Assembly: GCF_018408855.1 (NCBI RefSeq)
Contig: NZ_AP024325.1
Location: 992,001 to 1,056,000 of the forward strand
Direction of reading: 5' to 3'
DNA from: Caballeronia sp. NK8
GTDB lineage: Bacteria > Pseudomonadota > Gammaproteobacteria > Burkholderiales > Burkholderiaceae
Length of the DNA stretch: 64,000 nt
Positions 6,901 through 15,259 of this stretch are shown here, piece after piece. A model generated the notes under the pieces. The model saw only the letters and a list, made by a program, of their open reading frames with translations. It ran no database searches and had not been told where the DNA came from. The number at the start of each line of letters is the position of its first letter. The stretch's first letter is position 1. The translations under genes and the position numbers were made by a program.

Positions 6901-9780
6901 GCAGACGTGTATCGCGCCCGCTGGCGTGCGGTAGTGCGTGAGCAGATGATGTCGATAAGCGTAGCGCCACGTGAGTCCCGCGCGATCAGTCGCCTCGATC
7001 AGGTCGCCTTGCGCGTCGTAGGCGTAGCTCGCGAGACACATATCGCCCAGCAGCACCTGCGTGATGCGGCCCGCGTCATCGAGTATGCAATGCACCGCAT
7101 GGACGTTGTTGCGTACTTCCCGCAGATAACCCTTCGGCGTGTAGCCGAGCATCAGCGCGCGGCCATCGCGGTTCGTGACACGTTGAAGTTGCCAGCGCGC
7201 GTCGTCGATCGGATGCGGCGCATAGTGCTCCTCGACGCCGTTGCCAAAGCGCACGACGAACGTCGCGCTGTCCGCGCTGCGTGCGAGCGTGTACTTCTCG
7301 ATCGCATGAAAGTGCTCCTGCCCGGCCTCCAGCGCCGGAAACTGCAGTTGCCGGCCATCGGCATCGAAGTAGACGAGGCCCGTCGCGCTGCGTCGAATCT
7401 CGGTGGCGTACGGCAGCTTCCATGCGATGCCCAGACTACCCGCGCGCTGATCCGCGCTGCGATAGCTGCGCCCCCAGCGAATCGGTATCCGTCCCGGCAA
7501 CGTGAAGTCGTGCTGCACCAGCACCTTCTGACCGGTCGCGACATCGACGGGATGGCTGCTCGTCGTCTTCTTCGCGCACTCGGCGCAGTCCGCTTCGGTC
7601 ACCGGCGGAAGGCCGTCCGCGCCGCCGCCCGTCATGCTGATCACCGGCGACTTCAGGCGAATGCTGACGCCCTCGATCACGATGCCCGTTGCATCGATCG
7701 TCACCGTGCCGCCGGGCCCCACCAACTGCGCCTGCTTCGCGCCCGACAGATGCGCCTCGCCGCCATCGGTGATGCGCAACTGGTTCGACTCCGCGCTCGA
7801 CACCGGCGCGGGCAACTGCGCCACGAACGCCGGCGATGCATCGACGGGCCGGGCCAGATCCGCCTTGACCGCATCGCCCACCGCTTTGCCGCGCACGGTC
7901 ACGGCATACGTATGACCGACATCCGCCGTCCAGTCATGCGCCACGCGATCGGTACGGCTCATGCCCACCGTGCTCGCCAGCTGCAACGCGACGTTACGCA
8001 AGTACAGCCCGCCGACGTTCATGTTGTACGCCAGCCCGACGTTGAGCATCTGCCCGAGCCCGACGTTCTGCACGGCCGCCAGATCGATGGTCTCGAACTT
8101 GTAGCCACCCGTGTGCAACGTCCAGTTGCGCCCGATGCGGTCCGACTCGTCGTGACCGATGCGCTTCGTGCGGTCGTGACCCACCGTGTGCGTCTCGTCG
8201 TGCTCGATCTCGGTATCGAGGTTGCGCTCGGCCTGAATCCAGACCTGCTCAGCGCCGCGCTTGTCTTCGAAGCGGATCGCGTTGGCGTTCCCGTAGCCCG
8301 CGCCTTTCGATGAGCGCGTGAGCAGGCCGCTTTGCGTCGCGTTGGCCGGCAAATCCCACGGCGGCATCGTTTGCGCGTTGTAGACGCGGCCGATCACCAG
8401 CGGCCGATCCGGATCACCATTCTCGAAGTCGACGATGACTTCCGTGCCCACGCGCGGAATGTGGATGCCCCCGAAGTTGCTGCCCGCCCACGGGTACGAC
8501 ACCCGCACCCAGCACGACGAGCGATGATCCTTCGCGCCGTGGCGGTCCCAATGGAACGCCAGCTTCACGCGCCCGTACTGGTCCGTCCAGATTTCGCTAT
8601 TCGCCGCACCGGTCACCACGGCGGTCTGTGGCCCGGTGGTGCGCGGCTTCGGATAGCGTTCGCGCGACGGGCGGAACACGGTCGTGGCCAGCTGTGCATC
8701 GAACTCGACCCGGATGCGGAAGCGTTCACCGGTGCCGGTTGCATCGGCGAGTTCCTGCGCATCCAGCTTCGCGCGAAGCACCAGATACTCACGGTTCGCG
8801 CTCGGCTGAGGATGGCCCGTCAGCGTAAAGGTCGTGCCGCACACGACCGCGCGCAGATTGCCCTCACCGGCGGCACCTTCGCTCTGTGCGTGCAGTGCTT
8901 CCATGCGAAGCCGCGCAACCTGTTCGCCCTCGTCGCGTTCGGTGTAGTCGCCGGGCCACTCATAGCGTTCGAGCCGGTTGTGCGCGGTATCGCGTGGCAG
9001 TTCGCTGCTGGCTTCGAGTTGCGCTGCGGGTTTCTTGAAGTGGTAGTCGTCGGTCGCCCAGATGCCTGTCTGGATACGCTCGGTGAGCGTGAAGTGATCG
9101 ATATACTCGCGGTCGATCTTGTGATCAGGCGGGTAGTACCACAGCGTGTGATAGGCGGCGCTGTCGACCGGTTTGTGTGCGCCCACGTGATCGACCAGCA
9201 CCATCCGGTGAAAGCTGTTCGAGTGCTCGAAGAACCAGTAGATGCCGTGTTCGGCCATCAGGCGCTGGATGAAGCGGTAATCCGTCTCGCCGTATTGCAC
9301 CTGATAGTCGATTGCAGGATAGGTGCGGCTCAAGCGCAGATCGTACGAGTAGATGTAATTGCCCAACACCTCTTCGATGATCTCGACGACCGTTTTGCGC
9401 TGATAGATGCGGAAGTCGGAACGCAAGTCTGCGAGGGCGAGCCAGGGTTGCAGCACGACGCGGTAACGCGACACCCGGTTCGACTGATCCACGAATACCG
9501 CTTCGGTCACGATGCCGCTGATCTCGCGTGTGCCTTCGCCCATGCCGTCGAGCTGAATGGTTACCGTCAGCTCCTTGCCGATCAGGGTCTTCAGATCGAT
9601 CGATGCCGCCAGCGCCTCGGGCATATCCAGCGCCGTGGTCAGCAGCAACGCGTATCGGTAGAGGGTTGAGAGTTTCTCCTCGCCCTTAATGGCGCTCAAT
9701 CGAAGGGCTGACGCACCATCGGGCAGCGTGGGCAGCGCAGCGCCGCTGACGGACAGCGTGCGGGACGTGGGGCGGGTCAT
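3991..9780 (-). CDS. VgrG-Rhs fusion with variable C-terminal toxin-like tip (T6SS effector)
   Basis: This 1929-residue protein starts with a VgrG spike: gp27/gp5-like region to about residue 480 (GTEVIVDFENGDPDRPLVIG), then a DUF2345 beta-helix near 690. About residue 745 begins an Rhs cage (HPVDVATGQKVLVQHDFTLP) with dozens of YD-type repeats. The Rhs core ends near 1800 with GQYYDVESGLCYNRFRYYDAQ-type and DPIGLRGG...DPLGL motifs. The last 128 residues are variable, rich in cysteine (nine), and contain RHCYARF and FNCCHCVEQAM, which could be a His/Cys pair of a papain-like fold. The ATG at 9780 gives a normal VgrG start; a GTG at 9843 is an alternative. No PAAR is fused. The GC falls in the tip region. 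Confidence 0.93.
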   Translation of the reverse strand: MTRPTSRTLSVSGAALPTLPDGASALRLSAIKGEEKLSTLYRYALLLTTALDMPEALAASIDLKTLIGKELTVTIQLDGMGEGTREISGIVTEAVFVDQSNRVSRYRVVLQPWLALADLRSDFRIYQRKTVVEIIEEVLGNYIYSYDLRLSRTYPAIDYQVQYGETDYRFIQRLMAEHGIYWFFEHSNSFHRMVLVDHVGAHKPVDSAAYHTLWYYPPDHKIDREYIDHFTLTERIQTGIWATDDYHFKKPAAQLEASSELPRDTAHNRLERYEWPGDYTERDEGEQVARLRMEALHAQSEGAAGEGNLRAVVCGTTFTLTGHPQPSANREYLVLRAKLDAQELADATGTGERFRIRVEFDAQLATTVFRPSRERYPKPRTTGPQTAVVTGAANSEIWTDQYGRVKLAFHWDRHGAKDHRSSCWVRVSYPWAGSNFGGIHIPRVGTEVIVDFENGDPDRPLVIGRVYNAQTMPPWDLPANATQSGLLTRSSKGAGYGNANAIRFEDKRGAEQVWIQAERNLDTEIEHDETHTVGHDRTKRIGHDESDRIGRNWTLHTGGYKFETIDLAAVQNVGLGQMLNVGLAYNMNVGGLYLRNVALQLASTVGMSRTDRVAHDWTADVGHTYAVTVRGKAVGDAVKADLARPVDASPAFVAQLPAPVSSAESNQLRITDGGEAHLSGAKQAQLVGPGGTVTIDATGIVIEGVSIRLKSPVISMTGGGADGLPPVTEADCAECAKKTTSSHPVDVATGQKVLVQHDFTLPGRIPIRWGRSYRSADQRAGSLGIAWKLPYATEIRRSATGLVYFDADGRQLQFPALEAGQEHFHAIEKYTLARSADSATFVVRFGNGVEEHYAPHPIDDARWQLQRVTNRDGRALMLGYTPKGYLREVRNNVHAVHCILDDAGRITQVLLGDMCLASYAYDAQGDLIEATDRAGLTWRYAYRHHLLTHYRTPAGAIHVCEWEGDTPQARVTRTFAYVDDDARRTITRDTRFTYLPGASTTRVTDGLGRTTEYHYNGLWAVDRVLYPDGAIRQTHFDETGSISGYTDELGRATRIVNDTRGNATTIIDAAGNVTRVSYDALNQPIQIADPAGQLWQRAYDDAGHLVTETDPLGNTTSYAYRDGMPVTRTDALGNVTRMQWDGAGQMIARTDCSGHTTRYDYDTLGNLTQTTDALGHASFYAKSGAGRFTGYQPAGMGWWRIDYDEAGRAVAQRDPLKRIMRTEWDAYDQRLAVVDPAGGAQRFEYDSIGRVTALHNANGDTTTFAYDSRDRLIEQTGFDGRRQSFRYNAAGEMTGRTDHGDDGQIVTDITYDVLGRPIERRAGDGSQASYRYDARGLLTQAQASSPGQTPSQITFEYDAAGRRTAEVQAHHGRVWRLAHELDALGHRTASRMPGVGALAWQRYGSGHVHGVLLDGAALASFERDALHRETVRVQGPAAHRYGYGPTGQLAQHQWQNLDARGRALESPRAWRTWSHDESGQITALRDAWRGEKQYRYDPLARLISVGGGRAGDEAFAYDAAGNLLAVGHAGWIGRAEGDRLQALVTPEVAAPQALLYEHDGHGNRTTRTVPLPPAPEPTAKDSFIRVMDTITGVQPKATHTPRPHVTRYRYDGAHQLAAIDHDDGARSRYTYDALGRRIAKEHASADGVQKTTLFVWDGDWMMQEVHAGDTARDDRQIVYVPHPDHAGPLAKLEGGVVFHYVTDHLGTPQELYDDQRKVVWAAEFSAYGKMRHCFAREVENPIRLPGQYYDVESGLCYNRFRYYDAQAGRYVNQDPIGLRGGFNGYIYVESNPITSIDPLGLLQMCYRPLQLPLPYARHCYARFADGSTSSFDPDGVHADPAPNKRGTVCTTQKDSDKDDCIKKAMQQCEGEDYSFTEFNCCHCVEQAMKECGVTLPRSAWPNFPINPGPQPHEAGYKPYPVYNSKLGEE

Positions 9781-9916
9781 CGGGGTCCGGTGCGGGCGAA
9801 CGGTTCGTCCACTGTCCGCGATGACGTGGTCCGCGGTCCACACGAATAATCTTAAATATTAGATATCCGAATCAATGTGTTGATGAAAATCGATCTAGGA
9901 TGAATCACGCGGTGCC

Positions 9917-10492
9917 TCATCCCTTCTTCCTGCGCCCGCCCTTCTTCACACCCGCCGCTTCCTTCGCAACGTTCGCGACCGGACCGCTCATCGCTTCCAT
10001 CCACGAAAGCGCATCGATATACGCGAGAAAATGCTGGAGATACTCGGGCGATGTCTCGCGCATGAGCGACAGTGACCGATGCACGAGGCTGCTCGAATTG
10101 AGCGGTCCCGCATTCCTCGGCACTTGCGCGAGCGAATCTCGCAACTGCTTCTCCGCGCTGACCTTCGACCACACCGCGCGAAAGTAATCGAGCAATTCCG
10201 CGTGCGATATCGACGATGCATTCGCGAAGTCGTCGACGAGCATCGCAAGCGGTCCGGGCTTTTCCGCATCCTTGTCTTCCGCACGCGTCGCTGCGAAACC
10301 CTCGACATCGCGCCGATACGTATCCAGCAACTGCGCGAGCCGCTCGTCGAGCATGCGGCGCGCCTCGCCGTCATAGTTACACGCACGCCGCTCCAGCGCA
10401 TCGATGAGATGAAAGCGCACGGGATTCGCGCGATCGTCGCCGCGCGCGCGCCAGGCGTCGATCATCGCGCGCGCCGAAGCCACGTTATTCAC
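9917..10492 (-). CDS. DUF2894 family protein, last gene of the MotA/OmpA-like cluster
   Basis: The 191-residue protein is cytoplasmic by appearance, mostly helical, and ends in a strongly basic tail (KKGGRRKKG). It matches my memory of the DUF2894 family, which in Burkholderiaceae accompanies DUF3348, DUF802 and an OmpA protein. Its start overlaps the end of the OmpA gene by 8 bp, indicating coupled translation. No catalytic motif is visible. The basic tail could bind nucleic acid or membrane, but nothing in the sequence decides this. Confidence 0.72.
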   Translation of the reverse strand: MNNVASARAMIDAWRARGDDRANPVRFHLIDALERRACNYDGEARRMLDERLAQLLDTYRRDVEGFAATRAEDKDAEKPGPLAMLVDDFANASSISHAELLDYFRAVWSKVSAEKQLRDSLAQVPRNAGPLNSSSLVHRSLSLMRETSPEYLQHFLAYIDALSWMEAMSGPVANVAKEAAGVKKGGRRKKG

Positions 10493-11132
10493 GCGTCTTC
10501 ACCGCGCCATTCGATGGCCGCGGCACAGCGGAAATTTCCACGCGCCGGTTCTTCGCGCGCCCTTCTTCATCGGCGTTGGAACTGACAGGCTGCTGCGAAC
10601 CGAACGCCGCCGCGAACACCGACTCCGATGGCACGCCCGCATCGATCAGCGCGCGCATCACCGTCAACGCACGCTTGGCCGAAAGCTCCCAGTTATCCGC
10701 GAAACGACGGTTGCCTTCGTGCACCTGCTGATCGTCGGCGAAACCGCTCACCATTAGGATTTCCTCATGCGCGCGCAGATACGTGGAAAGCGGCCCGGCC
10801 AGGCTCTTGAGCACGTCGCGGCCCTGCGGCTGCAACTGATCGGAGTTGAGCGCGAACAGCACATTGCCGCTGATGCCGATGCGTCCGTTCACGAGCGTCA
10901 CGCGTCCCGATGCGAGCGGCCCCGCAAGCGCCTGCTCCAGCGTCTTGCGCCGCTGCGTTTCTTCCTGCCGATGCCTCACTTCTTCATCGAGCTTGTTCTC
11001 GAGCTGCAACTGCACGCCGATCACGCCGACGAGTATCAGCACGAACGCACCGAGCAGCACCGACATGAGATCGGCGAACGCGGCCCAGATCGGCGCGGCG
11101 TTTTCCGCGCCGCCGTCGATTTCCTCGTTCAT
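10485..11132 (-). CDS. MotB/OmpA-family stator-like protein
   Basis: The 215-residue protein has one N-terminal membrane helix beginning WAAFADLMSVLLGAFVLIL, in which Asp21 occupies the place of the proton-carrying Asp of MotB, then a helical linker rich in charged residues (about 45-75), and an OmpA peptidoglycan-binding domain (about 85-210) with VSGFADDQQV, NWELSAKRALTVMRAL and GRAKNRRVEI. It overlaps the MotA/TolQ-like gene by 4 bp. The pair should make a peptidoglycan-anchored proton channel in the inner membrane. The build is like ZorB of Zorya systems or MotB, but no flagellar genes are near. Confidence 0.85.
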   Translation of the reverse strand: MNEEIDGGAENAAPIWAAFADLMSVLLGAFVLILVGVIGVQLQLENKLDEEVRHRQEETQRRKTLEQALAGPLASGRVTLVNGRIGISGNVLFALNSDQLQPQGRDVLKSLAGPLSTYLRAHEEILMVSGFADDQQVHEGNRRFADNWELSAKRALTVMRALIDAGVPSESVFAAAFGSQQPVSSNADEEGRAKNRRVEISAVPRPSNGAVKTRE

Positions 11133-13375
11133 GCCGCGCGCGCTCCGGCCACGCGTTGCCCCGCGATATGCTGCAAGTCCTCGACGATCTGCTTCTGCGA
11201 CAACATGCTCAGGTCGATCACTTCCTTCGCCTGCGCGACGTAATACGCGAGCTGTTCGTCACTGCGCGCGAGCGACTTGCCGAGCGCGCCTTCGATGCGT
11301 TCGAGATGCGTTACGAGCGTGCTGTTCGATTCACCGAACGATTGAACCGCCGCGCCGAACGCATCGGCGAGACTCGCCATTTCGACGGCGCTCGTCGTCA
11401 CCTGCGCGGCCATCGCGCCGAGCTTGCCGGCTTCGGTTTGGACCGTGCCGGTGAACTGCGTGCCGACGCGTTCGAGCAGGCTTGCCGATGTCTCGACCAA
11501 TGCATCGATAGCGGCGCGTTGCTCGTTCGATGAGTGATTCACGGCATCGAGCAGCGTTTCGACGGTGGCGAGCAGACGGCTGCGCTCGTCGAGCATCGCG
11601 GTATCGCGGACCATCGAATCGGAGAGCTTTTGACGCATCTCAGCGACGACCTCGGCGGCGGCCTTCGGCGCTTCCGACGCAGCCTGCACGAGACGCTCGA
11701 TTTCCGCAATGGTCGCGCCCGCATGCGCCTGCGATTGCGCGGACATGTCGCGCGCGGTGAGCGCGAGCGCGTCGCAGATTTCCTTCTGCCGGTTCGCGGC
11801 GACTGCGCTCGTGTCCTGCCATTGCTCGCGCAACGCAGCGGCCATCGTATCGAGCGTGCCGCTCCATGCGGCGAGCCGCGCTTCGCCGCTTTCGGCGAGT
11901 TCGGCGCGCAAGTCCGCGTGCGATCGATCGACCGATTGCACAAGCAACGCCGCGTGCCGTTCGAAGCTCGCCGTCGCGTTCGTCAACGCGCTCTGATTCT
12001 GCGCGGCGGTCTGCTCGCTGGCGCGCGCGTGCTGCGCGAGCGCATCGTTCCATGTCTGCGACAGATTGCTCGTCACCGTCTCCAGCCGAGTGGATACATC
12101 GTCGATCAGACCGGATGAACGCGTATCGAAGGTCTGCGCGAAGCGCTCCATCGACGCATCCATGCGCGCGACGAGTGCATCGCTCGATTGCGCGTGCTTG
12201 GCCACCGACGATTCCAGTCCGCCCGACACACGATCCATTTGCGCGGACACGCCATCGACAAGCGTGGTCGCGCGCTGATCGAAGGCGAGCGCGAGGCGAT
12301 CCAGCGAAACGCCCATTTCACCGACGAACGCCGCATTCGATTGCGCGTGCTGCGAAAGCGACTGATGCCAGATCTCCGCGACCTTCGCGGACGATGCCTC
12401 GAAGCCGCTCGACAAGCCTTCCAGTTGACGCGCGACGGCCTGTTCGACGTTGCCGTGCAAGGCGGTGACTTCGCGCGCGATGCCGTCCATGGTCGCCTGC
12501 ATGACGGGCTGCAGCGCGGCGGTCGCGGCGCGCGCGCTATCGGCGACACTCTGTTTCAGCGAAAGCTCCACCGACGTCGCCAGCCGCCGATACGACGTCT
12601 CCGCTTTCGTATGAAACGCATCCTGACTCGCGATCTGACGCTCGCTCGCGGCAGCGCTCTGCTGCTCGATCGCGAGCGTCATCGACTGCAGTCGATCGAC
12701 GAGCTTCGGCATCATCTCGGTCTGAAGCTGCATCAGCCTGAACGTCTCGTCGCGTTGATGCGCTTGCGTGAACACGCGCAAGGTCGTCGCGATCTTCGTG
12801 TCGAGCGTCTGCGTGACGTGCAGACGCTCGCGGCGGCACAGCGCCGAAAGCAGGCCGAGCATCGCGGAGGTCGCGACACCCGCGATCGACGTGCCGAACG
12901 CGAAGCCGAGGCCCGTCACCGGCGCGGCGAGCGACGCGCGAATCGCCGTGAGATCGGAGGCGCTTTGCAAGGCCGTGCCGGTGCCGCGCAAGGTCGCGAC
13001 CATGCCGAGCAGCGTGCCGAGCATGCCGAGCAGCACCAGCAAACCGACGAGATACGGCGCGAGCACGGGACCGGGCAATGCCGCGCGCTCGCCTTCCACG
13101 CGCAGTCGCACGGCGTTGCGCAGGCTCGGATGCAGCGTGTCGAGCCACACCGCGAAGCTGCGCGGCGCGCTCACGAGTTGCGTGACCGCCTGTTCGAGCG
13201 AAGCGGTGATCTGCTGATAGCGCCGCAACTCGGCCGCGCCCGCGAGATAGCAACCGGCGATCACGACCGTCACGGCGAACGCGAGCGGATTCGAGACGAT
13301 ATACGCGATGCCGATTCCGCACACCGCGGCGAGGCCGATCGAAAAGACAGCAATGTTCAAAAGATTTCGGGGCAT
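11129..13375 (-). CDS. MotA/TolQ/ExbB-like membrane protein with long tail (DUF802 family)
   Basis: The 748-residue protein has two N-terminal helices (about 5-45), then two more at about 145-170 (YLVGLLVLLGMLGTLLGMVATL) and 195-220 (TSIAGVATSAMLGLLSAL), which match the MotA/TolQ/ExbB proton-channel core. The remaining 500 residues form a long helical tail with repeated segments of the type VSAQMDRVSGGLESSVAKHAQ, suited to a coiled coil in the cytoplasm. The ATG at 13375 is chosen because it follows the DUF3348 stop and gives a membrane-ready start. With the next gene it resembles a ZorA-ZorB pair. The cellular job of this Burkholderiaceae cluster is unknown to me. Confidence 0.82.
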   Translation of the reverse strand: MPRNLLNIAVFSIGLAAVCGIGIAYIVSNPLAFAVTVVIAGCYLAGAAELRRYQQITASLEQAVTQLVSAPRSFAVWLDTLHPSLRNAVRLRVEGERAALPGPVLAPYLVGLLVLLGMLGTLLGMVATLRGTGTALQSASDLTAIRASLAAPVTGLGFAFGTSIAGVATSAMLGLLSALCRRERLHVTQTLDTKIATTLRVFTQAHQRDETFRLMQLQTEMMPKLVDRLQSMTLAIEQQSAAASERQIASQDAFHTKAETSYRRLATSVELSLKQSVADSARAATAALQPVMQATMDGIAREVTALHGNVEQAVARQLEGLSSGFEASSAKVAEIWHQSLSQHAQSNAAFVGEMGVSLDRLALAFDQRATTLVDGVSAQMDRVSGGLESSVAKHAQSSDALVARMDASMERFAQTFDTRSSGLIDDVSTRLETVTSNLSQTWNDALAQHARASEQTAAQNQSALTNATASFERHAALLVQSVDRSHADLRAELAESGEARLAAWSGTLDTMAAALREQWQDTSAVAANRQKEICDALALTARDMSAQSQAHAGATIAEIERLVQAASEAPKAAAEVVAEMRQKLSDSMVRDTAMLDERSRLLATVETLLDAVNHSSNEQRAAIDALVETSASLLERVGTQFTGTVQTEAGKLGAMAAQVTTSAVEMASLADAFGAAVQSFGESNSTLVTHLERIEGALGKSLARSDEQLAYYVAQAKEVIDLSMLSQKQIVEDLQHIAGQRVAGARAA

Positions 13376-13385
13376 AGCGAGCCAG

Positions 13386-14081
13386 TTAGCGGATGCGAAG
13401 AGCCGCGAGCAAGCCTTCGATCGGTTGAAAACGAACATCCAGTTCGGCGAGCAATACGCTTTGCAGATCCTTGCGAAACGGATCGAGCCATGCGCCCGGC
13501 GCGGACGTTTCATCCGCGGCATGGGCGCGCTTCATACGCTCGAAATGCTTGCCGAGCAATGCGGGCACGTTGGCGAGCAGGCTGCGCTCGCGCGCGCTCA
13601 ATGCCTGTTCCATGACGGCATCGACGACGGCGAGGCGCGCCATCTCCGGCGATCTGGCCGCGAGCTTCGACCTCAGGCGCGTGCGCAGCGCTGCAATGTC
13701 GGTGTCCATCGCCTGCTGTAACGACAGATAGCGCTGACGAACGTCCGCATAGTCGACCGGCAAGTCTTCCTGCGACGCCTGAACCGGGGTCCGATGCCTG
13801 CGGCGCGCGGCCGCTTCCTCGCGCGCGAGTGCGCCGGCGAGCGACGTCCGCACGCGCGCGCAGTCCTCGTCGATGTCGCGCGGAACGGATCGCGAGCCAT
13901 GCGTGGTGAACGCGGCGGGCGGATCGGTCGCGAGCGCGGTCGACAGCGCGATCGCATCGGTCCAGCCGAGCCATTGGCTCAGACGGTCCGAGAGCGATTC
14001 CGCGGGTTCGTGAACATCGAGATCGGCAAAATGTGCCAGCAGCCGAACGAGCGCCGGGCCGCTGAATGCCGTGCGCTTCAT
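13386..14081 (-). CDS. DUF3348 family protein, first gene of the MotA/OmpA-like cluster
   Basis: This 231-residue protein begins with a compact helical segment (LVRLLAHFADLDVHEPAESLSDRLSQWLGW when read in two parts) that I recall as DUF3348, followed by a charged helical region. It has no signal peptide or membrane span. The ATG at 14081 is used; a GTG three codons upstream at 14090 is also possible and neither has a strong ribosome site. It ends 10 bp before the MotA/TolQ-like gene, so it is probably the first gene of that operon and may work as a cytoplasmic partner of the channel. Confidence 0.72.
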   Translation of the reverse strand: MKRTAFSGPALVRLLAHFADLDVHEPAESLSDRLSQWLGWTDAIALSTALATDPPAAFTTHGSRSVPRDIDEDCARVRTSLAGALAREEAAARRRHRTPVQASQEDLPVDYADVRQRYLSLQQAMDTDIAALRTRLRSKLAARSPEMARLAVVDAVMEQALSARERSLLANVPALLGKHFERMKRAHAADETSAPGAWLDPFRKDLQSVLLAELDVRFQPIEGLLAALRIR

Positions 14082-14156
14082 GCCTTGCACAGGATCACCG
14101 GGGGCAAAAGGACGCTATTTTACCTGCGCGGGCGAAATCGATGCCCCGTTTTGCGT

Positions 14157-15242
14157 TCAGGGCGCCTTCGCCGGCATGAACGCGAACGGCTGTGTCGCGA
14201 CGAAGCTGCCCGCGGTCTCCCCCGAAAAGACCTGTCCCGCATCGATCGTGAGCTTCATGACCGGCGCGCCGGGATTGAGGTTGAGCTTCTTCAGCGACAC
14301 CCAGAACGTATCGGGCCGCGTTGCCGAATCGAAGTAGTAGATCAGGTTCTGCTGATCCGACACGGACCGCCATATTGTCGATGACAGATTCGGCTGCTCC
14401 GGCGTGCTGATGCCGAGCGGCACGCTCACCGAACGCATCACGCTCATCACGCTCGCCACCGCCTGAAACGCATACGAGTTCTGCGGCACGCCGGCCATGT
14501 AGTTCGGATCGGCCTGCTTCGGAATCGCATCGAGCAGAAAGGACGCGCGCACGAAACGGTCCGCCGCGCGATTCGTGCCCGGCAGGAAGCCCATGCCGCC
14601 GACGCTCTTCCAGTAAGTATCGATGGCAAGCTGCTCTTCGTAGATCGGCGAGTTCGTCATCACCTTGTACTTCTTGCCCTGATGGATGATGAGCTTGCCG
14701 TTGATGTATTCGAAGATGGCCGAATCGCCGCGCGCGTCGGAAAGCGAAAGATGGATCGTGAGCGGCTTGCCGTTGGGCAGCGGCGGCGCGATGATCTGGA
14801 ACGGCTCGCGTGACATGACATAGACGGCCTGCCCGACCGTCGCGAAGTTATCGAGCGCATATTGCGCCCACAGGCTGATCGACATCGGATCGCGCTTCGG
14901 GTCGGGCTTGCCGTAGTCGGTCTCGGCGAGATACAGCGCGTTGGCCACCAGCCCGCGCTCGTTCATGCCGTCGACGGTGCCGATCTCATAGCCCGACACC
15001 ACCACGCTGCCGTACTTCGATTTCCATTTGATCGAACGCGGCCCTGCGTTGCCGTCGCGTTCGATACCCGCCGGCATCACCCAGAGATTCGAGCGCATGT
15101 CCTCGGACCAGTCCATCGAGCGGCCCGTTATCACGAGGCCTTTATCGCCGACGTACAGCGCGCGCGTGCAGGCGAGCGCAAGCGACGTGGAGAGCAATGC
15201 GAGCGCGACGAGGCACGCGATCTTTTGAGTCAGACGGGTCAT
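14157..15242 (-). CDS. Choloylglycine hydrolase / linear amide C-N hydrolase family (Ntn hydrolase)
   Basis: The 361-residue protein has a signal peptide (residues 1-24) ending just before Cys25 of ALACTRALYVG. In this family the mature N-terminal Cys is the catalytic nucleophile, so export and maturation coincide. SMDWSEDM and NERGLVANALYL fit the conserved family core. It should cleave linear amides such as bile-salt, penicillin V or acyl-homoserine-lactone-like substrates in the periplasm. An ATG at 15263 overlaps the upstream BatD stop (ATGA), but the ATG at 15242 has a better spaced AAAGGA site. It is last in the MoxR-Bat operon. Confidence 0.85.
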   Translation of the reverse strand: MTRLTQKIACLVALALLSTSLALACTRALYVGDKGLVITGRSMDWSEDMRSNLWVMPAGIERDGNAGPRSIKWKSKYGSVVVSGYEIGTVDGMNERGLVANALYLAETDYGKPDPKRDPMSISLWAQYALDNFATVGQAVYVMSREPFQIIAPPLPNGKPLTIHLSLSDARGDSAIFEYINGKLIIHQGKKYKVMTNSPIYEEQLAIDTYWKSVGGMGFLPGTNRAADRFVRASFLLDAIPKQADPNYMAGVPQNSYAFQAVASVMSVMRSVSVPLGISTPEQPNLSSTIWRSVSDQQNLIYYFDSATRPDTFWVSLKKLNLNPGAPVMKLTIDAGQVFSGETAGSFVATQPFAFMPAKAP

Positions 15243-15259
15243 GGCCTTGTTTTCCTTTC

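Noticed and set aside
6676..8313. Long open frame (545 codons) antisense to the VgrG-Rhs gene, with a similar one at 8332-9669
   Set aside because: The translation is low-complexity and Arg/Ala/His-rich with no motif. High-GC genes commonly leave such open frames on the opposite strand.
2407..9780. Complete type VI secretion system
   Set aside because: No sheath, baseplate, TssJLM membrane complex or ClpV gene is present. Only the exchangeable tip, spike and cargo genes are seen.
9917..14081. Complete Zorya anti-phage system
   Set aside because: Only ZorA/ZorB-like genes are present. No ZorC, ZorD helicase or ZorE nuclease is nearby, so the defence label is not supported.
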